Part shown: one piece after another, positions 53,590 through 60,801 of the stretch | Position numbering within the stretch: position 1 is the first letter of the stretch | Layout: each line of letters opens with the position of its first letter | NCBI GenBank assembly: GCA_964409245.1 | Contig: CAYPCQ010000015.1 | Location: forward strand, 30,720 to 94,719 | Source of the DNA: CAIMWS01 sp964409245 | Lineage (GTDB): Bacteria; Verrucomicrobiota; Verrucomicrobiia; Limisphaerales; UBA1319 | Direction of reading: 5' to 3' | Length of the DNA stretch: 64,000 nt | Notes under the pieces: generated by a model | Told to the model about the DNA's origin: nothing | The model's input: only the letters and a program-made list of their open reading frames with translations | Database searches by the model: none | Position numbers and translations under genes: made by a program

Positions 53590-55670
53590 GGCTGGGGCCG
53601 GGGTTCGAGGCGGAATGTGAGCGAGGCTTGGCTTTCGGTTTCGATCCAGACAATCAAATCCGTGCCCTCCAGTGTTTGTCGATGGCCGTAACGGAAGTCC
53701 TTTCCTCGCGGAATGGATTTTCCATCGAGCGTCAGCGTGACGCTGGCGTTGCCCCACTTCTTGACGATGAAAGCGGGATTCAGCACCGGCGACTGCGGGT
53801 TGCCGGCGAGTGTGAATTCCAATGGCACACTTTCGGCTGCGGGTTTGTGGGCCAGCACATAGGCTCGCTGGTTCTTGTCGTAGCCGGAGCTCTCGAATGC
53901 AGGGCCGGCCAGTTTCAACTCCGCCGGGAAGTTCCACGAGCGCGCCAGCACGGCGAGTTCTTTGGCCGGCTTGCCGGTCAGGCCATAGAGGTTCCGGCCC
54001 AGCATCAGGTCCGGGCGATCGGTCTTGTGTTTCACCGGGAAGAGCGTGCCGAGGCACGTCGAACTGGGACGATCCACCGCCGGTGTCACGCGGCCGTCGT
54101 TGGGCAACTGCGCCACCGGCCAGTGGTTCCAGCAGGGCATGGTGGAAAAGCCGTCGCGGGCGCCAAAGCTGAAGGGTTTCCAGTGCGCCCCGGCCTCGCC
54201 GATGACGAAATGGCGCTGTTTCGACTTGAGGTTCATCACCTGGATGTTGCCGTTCTTGATCGGCTGGCTGCCAGGCGCGCGTGCTCCGTAGGGCTTCTCC
54301 CACGACCAGGTCTCCGTCTCGCCGTCCATGTTGACGACGGTCATCGCCTCCAATTCCACGTTGTCCTGCGGGCGCGTGCCTGGCTGGTTGATCAATTCGG
54401 TCTGTTGCCATTCCATTTTCCCGGCCTCCGTGCTGCGGATCTCCTGATAGCGCACCGCCACGGCATCGGGGTAGATGGAGTAACACTCGTCGGTCCATTC
54501 GCCCCAACCCGTGTCGGGATCCACGTGGTTGAAGCCGTATGTGATGTCCGGGCTGGCAGTGCGCCAATGCACCACCACCCGGGCATCCGTATTCTCGAGA
54601 ATCCGCACATGGGCGTAATGGCACCGTTTATCCGACATCTGTTCGCAGCAGCCATATTGGTTCCAGCTCTCCGGACCCTGATCGCTCACCCACTTCCCTT
54701 TTTCCGTCACCCAGGCCGGGCAGTAACCAGTGCCGCGCCAAAAGACCATGCGCACGGGAAGCGCATCGAAACATACGAGCACGTCTGCGAAATCACCGAC
54801 GCGCCAGATCCGGTCCCATTCCGGGCAGTAATTGAGCCGCGTGTAGAAAGCACCGAAAGGCCGCGGCCCTGGCGGGCCAGAAGGCAGGACGCGGAACTGC
54901 AGCGGCCGGGAATTGGCCGGCGCGTTGGCCGTGAAGCTCGCCTTGATTTCCTCGCCGGTGAGGGCGCGGTTGAAGATGCGCACCTCGTCCATCAATCCGT
55001 CGAAAACCATATTCGATAAGATCTTCTTGCTGGGTTCCCGTTCCGTCAGCGCGGGAAATTGTTTGCGGTGCGCCATGCCGATAAACAGGTCCAGCCCTTC
55101 GGCCGGTTTGAAGTTGCCTTTGGCTGCCTTGGCCCCGACACGCTGGGCGTTCACGTAGAGCGTGACGCCGGAGGCCGGATCGAAGGTGCCCGCGACGTGT
55201 GCCCACTTCAGGAGCGCCAAAGGCTCCTGCGAATCGCATCCGAGCCATTTGCCGTCCACCGAAGCGTGGAAGCCCGCCTGGCCCAGATGATTGATGCCGA
55301 GAAAGAATCCCGCCCGCGCGTCCTGGTCATGATCCACAATCCCCGTCCAAGCCCAAGAATATTCCTGCGGTGCAACCCAGGCTTCCACCGTCAGTGCCGG
55401 CCCGAACTGGGGCAGATCTTTGGCCGCGCGAACCAGCCGCGAGGTAAAGCCGTCGAACTTCAACCCGCTGCCGCGCACGCCGGGCGCTAATTCAATCGCT
55501 CCCTGCAACGAATCCAGCCGCTCTCTCGCGGGTTGAACGGCGCCGGTCTCGCGTGCCTCGTCAAACGTCCAGCAAGCAACCGGCGGCGCAGCGGCGGGCA
55601 GGGCGGCCAGCGGCGCGAGCAGCAGGGTCAGCATGGCGATGAACAATGCTGTGGCAAGCCGGCGCATCAT
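53586..55670 (-). CDS. Exported LamG-domain protein with an unassigned C-terminal region
   Basis: Protein of 694 aa from the ATG at 55670; the open frame upstream to 55913 overlaps another gene and is not used. A signal peptide is followed by a concanavalin/LamG-3 domain at about 35-220 (PPVACWTFDEA, LTVEAWVAPQEYSWAWTGIV, LMDEVRIFNRALTGEEIKAS). The region 230-694 is beta-rich with many Trp and Tyr (NQYGCCEQMSDKRCHYAHVR) and no family I recognise. It may bind or process a polysaccharide. Its start overlaps the small lipoprotein gene and its stop overlaps the FAD oxidoreductase start, each by 4 nt. Confidence 0.82.
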   Translation of the reverse strand: MMRRLATALFIAMLTLLLAPLAALPAAAPPVACWTFDEARETGAVQPARERLDSLQGAIELAPGVRGSGLKFDGFTSRLVRAAKDLPQFGPALTVEAWVAPQEYSWAWTGIVDHDQDARAGFFLGINHLGQAGFHASVDGKWLGCDSQEPLALLKWAHVAGTFDPASGVTLYVNAQRVGAKAAKGNFKPAEGLDLFIGMAHRKQFPALTEREPSKKILSNMVFDGLMDEVRIFNRALTGEEIKASFTANAPANSRPLQFRVLPSGPPGPRPFGAFYTRLNYCPEWDRIWRVGDFADVLVCFDALPVRMVFWRGTGYCPAWVTEKGKWVSDQGPESWNQYGCCEQMSDKRCHYAHVRILENTDARVVVHWRTASPDITYGFNHVDPDTGWGEWTDECYSIYPDAVAVRYQEIRSTEAGKMEWQQTELINQPGTRPQDNVELEAMTVVNMDGETETWSWEKPYGARAPGSQPIKNGNIQVMNLKSKQRHFVIGEAGAHWKPFSFGARDGFSTMPCWNHWPVAQLPNDGRVTPAVDRPSSTCLGTLFPVKHKTDRPDLMLGRNLYGLTGKPAKELAVLARSWNFPAELKLAGPAFESSGYDKNQRAYVLAHKPAAESVPLEFTLAGNPQSPVLNPAFIVKKWGNASVTLTLDGKSIPRGKDFRYGHRQTLEGTDLIVWIETESQASLTFRLEPRPQP

Positions 55671-55885
55671 TTTCGGGGTGCTTTCCTGCCCGGATACACA
55701 AGAACGGGTTCGCCTTGAAGACCGGCTTTCTGCAGTTTCTCGAGCCAGTCTGCCCGGGAAAAACCCCGCTCGATGGTGCCGGCGGGGATGAAGACCGCAT
55801 AGCCGCCCGGCGGAGGATCCCCCTCGTTGCAAGCCGTCAGCAGCAGAGACGACAGGGCGAAAATGAGGAGTGTTCGTGATTTCAT
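55667..55885 (-). CDS. Small lipoprotein coupled to the LamG gene
   Basis: Protein of 72 aa. The leader MKSRTLLIFALSSLLLTAC has a clear lipobox (LTAC), giving a mature chain of about 54 residues. The mature part starts NEGDPPPGGYAVFIPAGTIE and ends with a basic tail (YPGRKAPRK). The stop overlaps the LamG gene start by 4 nt. A homologous but truncated gene is found at 60721-60801 in the same relation to a glycosidase gene. Function unknown; it may anchor or chaperone the partner enzyme at the membrane. Confidence 0.8.
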   Translation of the reverse strand: MKSRTLLIFALSSLLLTACNEGDPPPGGYAVFIPAGTIERGFSRADWLEKLQKAGLQGEPVLVYPGRKAPRK

Positions 55886-55931
55886 AGGCGTGAGTGTTGG
55901 TTCGGCTCGTCATGGTTGTGGCTGGGATCCA

Positions 55932-56654
55932 TCATATCGCCAGGATCGGCACCTCGGTCGGACCATCGCCAGAGATGTGGAGCACCTTGCCGCCGGCATC
56001 GAGGATCACCATCCGTTCCTTCTGAAAATGCATCCCCTCGGTCGCGGTGGCGGCGAAGTTCTGGTCGAAGGTGAGCTTGAGGGCGACCACGTGGACGTCA
56101 TTGAAGGTTTTGTCACCGAGCTTGAACTCCTTGTGGAACTTGACGCCGGCGCGATAGTCGAGGCGGCTGGAAGGCTCCGTATAGCGCTTGAAGGCTTGGC
56201 TGCCATATTTCCTCACCAAATCCGAGTAATAGGCGATGGCGTCGGTGGTGATCGCGCAGGGAATTCGGATGCCGAGTTGCTCTTTATACCACCAAACCTT
56301 GTCACCGGCAGGGGCCTTCGCATCTTTCGGCTGGGCCAAGCCGGGCGGGTCGTTGCGGTCGCGGGCTTCCGCGGCCTGGCGCAGTGTCTCCTTCGACGGT
56401 TGAGCCGCCTCGGCGGCAGCGATCACGTTGGACTGTTGGTTATCCGTAGTTTCGCGGCGGATTACAACTTGATGCTTCGCCGGGTTGGCCGGCCATTCTT
56501 TTGGCTGGGAGTCCGGCTTTATGCCCGCCTTGGCGGCTCCAAACAACGCGGCCCACGCCAGGAGCGTTACCGTGAGCAGAGAAGCAACGGATGGAATGAG
56601 CGGCCCGAATCGTCTCTTGATGCTAGTCCGACTGCCATTCAGTTCTGTTTTCAT
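55932..56654 (-). CDS. Membrane-anchored protein of unknown function
   Basis: Protein of 240 aa. A basic N-terminus is followed by a transmembrane helix (VASLLTVTLLAWAALFGAAK) at about 22-41. A charged linker at about 45-105 leads to a C-terminal domain (about 115-240) with WWYKEQLGIRIPCAITTDAI and NDVHVVALKLTFDQNFAATA. No family is recognised. It lies between the SGNH esterase gene and the small lipoprotein gene on the same strand. Confidence 0.7.
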   Translation of the reverse strand: MKTELNGSRTSIKRRFGPLIPSVASLLTVTLLAWAALFGAAKAGIKPDSQPKEWPANPAKHQVVIRRETTDNQQSNVIAAAEAAQPSKETLRQAAEARDRNDPPGLAQPKDAKAPAGDKVWWYKEQLGIRIPCAITTDAIAYYSDLVRKYGSQAFKRYTEPSSRLDYRAGVKFHKEFKLGDKTFNDVHVVALKLTFDQNFAATATEGMHFQKERMVILDAGGKVLHISGDGPTEVPILAI

Positions 56655-56748
56655 TGTCTTGTTTGAATTCCCTGCGAATTTGTTTTCACAGGGATTTGTT
56701 TCTCATGGCAATCTACTTCCGATTGCCTTGGCGGAGGCAGCGCATGAA

Positions 56749-58251
56749 TTACCGGTTTCCTTTGGGAATCTCTGGAAACTTGATGTTCCCGTCATAGTCG
56801 AGTTGCACCATCACCTGCTGCCGGCCGGCCTGGTCGGGCTTCTGCGTCTGAGGGTTGATTGTGTAGCGCATGAACATGATGTCCCATGTCCCCTGCCCGC
56901 CTCCCGCCGTGGGTCCGCCTTTCACCGTGTTTTTGCCGTTGTCTTTCTTCCATCCGCACTTCTCAGCCGCCGCCTTCCAGGCGATCTCGGGAATACCCAA
57001 CTGCACCGCGATGGCCGAGTAAAACTGGTCCGGGTCGGGATACTCACTCTTCGGTTTCACACCGGTGATCCTCTTCTGATATTTCTTTTCGAAGAACGCC
57101 ACGTCTTCTTCCGGGATCAGCTTTTGCGTCTCGCCGGGAGTTTTTACCGTGTTCTTCAGCAGTTCAACCATCGCCTTGCCCATGGCTTCACCGACGTCCA
57201 TATAAACTTCGGCCTTGCCGCCGTAGTGGCCGTTGCCGCTGCCGCCTTGTGCCATGGGATGCGTGTAGATGGTCGCGACGCTGCCCTTGAACTCGGGATA
57301 CTTGCCGGTGCTGCCGTCCACGGCGAGATGGGCCTCGAGCACCTGACCGCCCGGTCCGCTGCTGCCTTTCACAGCTTCGCCCAACGTGCCGCAGGCGAAC
57401 TTCGCGTCGGGGGCGTTGAATTCCTTCCGCAACGCCTTGATGAAAGCCACCAGGTTCTTCTCGTAATGGGCGGCGTGACCGGCGTTGCCGGCGTCTCTCT
57501 CGCCCTGCCAGAAGAAGAAGCCGGCGACCTCATAGCCTTTTGCCCCCGGGTAGTGTCTTTCGAGATCGGCCAGAGCCTTTTTGGCATCGCCAGTGTCGTC
57601 GTCCCACTGCTTGCCGGCATGCCAGTTGATCGGCTTGCCCGCTTTGTCCAGCCAGGGCGGAGGTTCGGTCTTGAGGCCCTTGGCCGGGTCCATTTCCCAG
57701 AACTCGGGTTTGTCTTGGTAGCCGGCATAGACCAGCTTTTTTTCCACTCCCGCCTTGTCCTTGGTGACAAACTCGGAGCGCTCACTGCCCGGCGGCAAGA
57801 GATCCCAGCCCAAAGCCCGGTTACCGATGCAGCACTTGAGAATCATCACGGGCGCATCAATGGCATTGCCCAGCACATGGCCAATCCCGAATTCCGGGCC
57901 CAGCGTGTTGCCCTTCACGGCCATCCATTCGTTGTTCAGCGGGCCTTTGCCGGACATGTATCGCACAAAGCGGACATCCTGGCGCTCCGTCCACTTGCCA
58001 TCATCCTGCATGAGGTAGGGGTACTTCTTCTTTTCCTTCACAGCGAACTCCAGCGAGCCGTCACCGCCTTTCACCTTGCCGGCGCCGACCATGTTGGACT
58101 GGCCCAGCAGGATGAAGACTTTGACCTTTTGGGTCATGTCCGCGGGCTGGCCGTCCGGTCGGGGCATCGTCGCGTCTGCGGCTGGGAGGGCAAGCTGCGC
58201 CAGGAGCGTGGCGGTAATCAATACGCTTGGGATTGGATTTCGTGTTTTCAA
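56749..58251 (-). CDS. SGNH-type carbohydrate esterase (sialate O-acetylesterase-like)
   Basis: Protein of 500 aa with a signal peptide (VLITATLLAQLALPAA). The family blocks are visible: VFILLGQSNMVGAG with Ser52 as the likely nucleophile, MILKCCIGNRALGWDLLPPG in the middle, and FFFWQGERDAGNAGHAAHYE at about 245-264. A C-terminal extension of about 150 residues is Lys/Glu-rich and ends with a beta segment. Such enzymes remove acetyl groups from decorated polysaccharides. A related gene of the same type begins at the window end (63203 onward). Confidence 0.88.
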   Translation of the reverse strand: MKTRNPIPSVLITATLLAQLALPAADATMPRPDGQPADMTQKVKVFILLGQSNMVGAGKVKGGDGSLEFAVKEKKKYPYLMQDDGKWTERQDVRFVRYMSGKGPLNNEWMAVKGNTLGPEFGIGHVLGNAIDAPVMILKCCIGNRALGWDLLPPGSERSEFVTKDKAGVEKKLVYAGYQDKPEFWEMDPAKGLKTEPPPWLDKAGKPINWHAGKQWDDDTGDAKKALADLERHYPGAKGYEVAGFFFWQGERDAGNAGHAAHYEKNLVAFIKALRKEFNAPDAKFACGTLGEAVKGSSGPGGQVLEAHLAVDGSTGKYPEFKGSVATIYTHPMAQGGSGNGHYGGKAEVYMDVGEAMGKAMVELLKNTVKTPGETQKLIPEEDVAFFEKKYQKRITGVKPKSEYPDPDQFYSAIAVQLGIPEIAWKAAAEKCGWKKDNGKNTVKGGPTAGGGQGTWDIMFMRYTINPQTQKPDQAGRQQVMVQLDYDGNIKFPEIPKGNR

Positions 58252-58329
58252 GTTTTGGTTTTGTCGCTGTTTTTATTGCTGGTTTCTCTGGTCAGTCCGG
58301 TTTCGCGGGTTACCCAAAGTCGTGTTTGT

Positions 58330-59064
58330 TCAGTTCGGTTTTGATCGTGGCGCGAATCCGGGAAGCGGACCCCAGATCTCGGCGAGCAGCGCGAATGCAG
58401 CTGGCTCCGCCTGCTTCAGCTCGCCGCTGACAAACGGGTAGAAATCATTCGATCCAAAGTAGCACTCGGTCATTTCGGCGAAGAACTCCTTCGGATCCGC
58501 CAGCCCGTAGTGCCCGCCCATTTTGCCGGAGGTCGTGAGGACGGATTTGTATTTCCCGCTGTCGCAAAACTTTTTCCACACGGCGATCACACGGGCATCT
58601 TCGAAGCCGATCATCTGATCGTGAAAGCCATGCGCAAGCTCATGCAGCACGACCCACGGCTGGCTGTGAATTCCCGTCGGTTCGAGAAAATCCTCCACCT
58701 CGGGAATGGGCACGCACTTCACCAGCTTCCCGCTGCAGCCATGCTCCTTCAGCCAGCCGGCATCGGGGTGATACTGCATGGGGACCAGGCCCCCATAATT
58801 GAGGTCCAGCTGGATGGTGACGGCGCGCAGCTTTGCCAGCGACTTCTCCGGAACAACAAACGTGATGGCGACGAGTCGTGATTCGAGCAGCTTCAGCGCG
58901 CGTTCGCCAACCGCGGCGTGCTGGTCTTTCAGCAGGCGGTCATCCACGCGCACGGTCCAGCCTTCGATGTTGCGTGTGGTGTGAGCCGTGGGCAGTGGTT
59001 TCTTCTCCGCCGCGAAAGCGGTGAGGCACAGCAAGGCGAGGAACGGGAAGAGGGTGACTTTCAT
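58330..59064 (-). CDS. Exported HExxH metallopeptidase-like protein
   Basis: Protein of 244 aa from the ATG at 59064; the signal peptide is MKVTLFPFLALLCLTAFAAE. A zinc motif His141-Glu142-x-x-His145 lies in WVVLHELAHGFHDQ. Downstream, Glu193 or Glu197 in DPKEFFAEMTECYF could be the third ligand, which gives a gluzincin-like arrangement. The remainder has no recognised family. It probably cleaves a peptide bond in the periplasm, but substrate is unknown. It lies between the esterase gene and the DUF6174 gene. Confidence 0.75.
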   Translation of the reverse strand: MKVTLFPFLALLCLTAFAAEKKPLPTAHTTRNIEGWTVRVDDRLLKDQHAAVGERALKLLESRLVAITFVVPEKSLAKLRAVTIQLDLNYGGLVPMQYHPDAGWLKEHGCSGKLVKCVPIPEVEDFLEPTGIHSQPWVVLHELAHGFHDQMIGFEDARVIAVWKKFCDSGKYKSVLTTSGKMGGHYGLADPKEFFAEMTECYFGSNDFYPFVSGELKQAEPAAFALLAEIWGPLPGFAPRSKPN

Positions 59065-59200
59065 TCTCGGAGCCATTTCGGGTTGAGCCATGGAGGGCTC
59101 GCCACGGGCCGATGCAGGTTTTCGATGGCGGCGGCTTTCATGGGTATTTGCGGAGCGCTCGGCATGGTTTTGGGAATTGCGTGAAGGCCTTATTGTTCCG

Positions 59201-59995
59201 TCACGGGGACAGGGAGCTCAGTTCAAAGCCCATCTCCTCGTCGTTCATCAGGCTGGACTGATCGTAGAAGCCAGAGACCGGATACCCCAAAACAGGGTCG
59301 AATGTGACCCGGATGACCTCTGGATGCAGAGCCAGCTTTCCTTCGATCCAATCGAACAATCCCTCAACCGTGTAGTGGATCCATTGGTCCCGTGGCAGGG
59401 CCTCTCCGGTGGCAACCGAAGTCACGCCGGCGATCGATCGGTCGCGAACATCCACCCGGACCAAATCCTTAAAGCTGGGGTGACAGATGATACACCGCCA
59501 ATAAAATTGGAAGTGGTAGGTGACAAGACCGTTCGCGCGCCAATGCTGGCGGGCCGCCTGCAGTTCAGCCCTCAATTCCTCCCAGTCGAAAAGGGACGCC
59601 CTGAAGAATTGCGGCGTTGCGGCCGGGGCTTTGACCACAACTGGCAGGAAGGCCCCCAGCGACGCCTCTGTCACCAGCCTCGTCTCCCAGGAAACCAGAT
59701 TGGTCGATGCTTCAATCCTGTAACGCCTGCCGAACTCGGTTGGAAAGGCGAGACGAAGTTCCATTTCAGAATTGCGTCGAGTCCAAGCCTCGATGCGCAG
59801 CCCCGCACTACCCTGGGCCTGTAATCCATCGACAACCGCCATCGAGGCCACCCCCAGCGCGGCCGCACGGAGGAGGCGAGGGCCGCTCAGAAAGCGTGCC
59901 GCCTGGACGAGAAAGGCGGCAATCCTGTGTGTCCAGAAGGGGCCATTCAAGGTGAATATTGATGCAGCAAGGGTCATTCGCGATGTCGTTTTCAT
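59201..59995 (-). CDS. DUF6174-type protein with an N-terminal membrane segment
   Basis: Protein of 264 aa from the ATG at 59995. An N-terminal hydrophobic part (about 10-60) is followed by a short beta region (RRYRIEASTNLVSWETRLVT ... QFFRASLF) like the C-terminal domain of many Verrucomicrobia exported proteins. The C-terminal half matches DUF6174: YHFQFYWRCIICHPSFKDLV, TVEGLFDWIEGKLAL and VTFDPVLGYPVSGFYDQ. Function of the domain is unknown. The ATG overlaps the stop of the truncated peptidase copy by 4 nt. Confidence 0.75.
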   Translation of the reverse strand: MKTTSRMTLAASIFTLNGPFWTHRIAAFLVQAARFLSGPRLLRAAALGVASMAVVDGLQAQGSAGLRIEAWTRRNSEMELRLAFPTEFGRRYRIEASTNLVSWETRLVTEASLGAFLPVVVKAPAATPQFFRASLFDWEELRAELQAARQHWRANGLVTYHFQFYWRCIICHPSFKDLVRVDVRDRSIAGVTSVATGEALPRDQWIHYTVEGLFDWIEGKLALHPEVIRVTFDPVLGYPVSGFYDQSSLMNDEEMGFELSSLSP

Positions 59996-60654
59996 GACGG
60001 TGGGCGCCATTTCGGCTGAGTTGCCGGTTTCTGGGGGCGTGGATTGGAGCCGATCGTGCCGGGATCGCCTTCTTTGGTCAGCGGAATCGTCCGGCCGCTG
60101 GCCATGTCGTACACGATCAAGTCGGCGCCGCACGAACCCAGCAACCGGCGCTCATCGGGCGAGAACGCATGGGCATCAAACTGCTCTCCGCGCCCTGCGT
60201 CCACCGGGCGCTCCGCGCCCAACTCCGGCTCATACAGCCAATGATCGCGCCCGCGCCCGCCGCCGGTGTTGTCCGTGTGCAGCAGAAAACGGTTGCCCGA
60301 CGGCGCACGGATGACCCCCCGGATCCGCAGGCGCTGCGAGGTGGCGGGGACAAGGAGTTTCCCGCTGGCCATCACGACCGTGCGCTGGCCGCTGGCGGAA
60401 TCGTAGCGGGTGATCTCCGCTCCCGCCGCCCCATCGGGCGTCTCCAACTTCAGATCGCCCGAGCCGTCCGGCAACCAGGTGGCGCTAAAAGAGCGCAGGC
60501 GAAACTCGTTCGTTTCATAAATCGCCTTGATCCGCGGTTCCGCTTGTGCCAGCAAGCGGGTGCCTGTTTCCGCCGTGGGGCTGGCCGCTGGCACCGGCCG
60601 GGCGAATGATGCCACCACCAGACCGATTACTCCGATTGCTTTCACGCTATTCAT
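59992..60654 (-). pseudogene. Truncated duplicate of the S9 peptidase gene
   Basis: About 200 residues repeat the N-terminal propeller of the S9 peptidase at 49187-51520, from AASP...RLLAQ to PLTKEGDPGTI, with very high identity also at DNA level. Beyond about 60050 the sequence switches to an unrelated tail (PRPQKPATQPKWRPPS) and ends. The whole catalytic domain is missing. The leader differs from that of the full copy (MNSVKAIGVIGLVVASFARP), so the two are not a simple tandem copy. The stop overlaps the DUF6174 gene. Confidence 0.88.
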
Positions 60655-60720
60655 AACATGGCTTTTCTGTGTTTCCGGGCACAACGCCGCCGGGCCTCTC
60701 GCCGGGCTTGGATCACACCG

Positions 60721-60801
60721 TCAGCCGCCCGGCAGGGGTGTACCCTTTTTACAAGCTGTCTGAAGCAGCAGGGACAAAAGGATAAGGGCAGGTGTTGTCA
60801 T
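60721..60801 (-). CDS. 26-residue micro-lipoprotein, nonsense-shortened relative of the 72-aa lipoprotein
   Basis: Reads MTTPALILLSLLLQTACKKG-TPLPGG and stops. The lipobox QTAC is intact. The DNA aligns with the first part of the lipoprotein gene at 55667-55885, and the Tyr codon after the Gly-Gly pair there is TGA here. Its ATG overlaps the stop of the DUF4038 gene by 4 nt. It may still give a short lipopeptide or may be a decayed gene. Confidence 0.6.
   Translation of the reverse strand: MTTPALILLSLLLQTACKKGTPLPGG

Noticed and set aside
51850..54624. A 924-codon reading of the FAD oxidoreductase
   Set aside because: The first about 345 codons overlap the LamG gene in another frame and have no domain pattern; the signal peptide starts after 53589.
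53586..55913. A longer start for the LamG protein at 55913
   Set aside because: The added 81 residues overlap the small lipoprotein gene and precede the real signal peptide at 55670.
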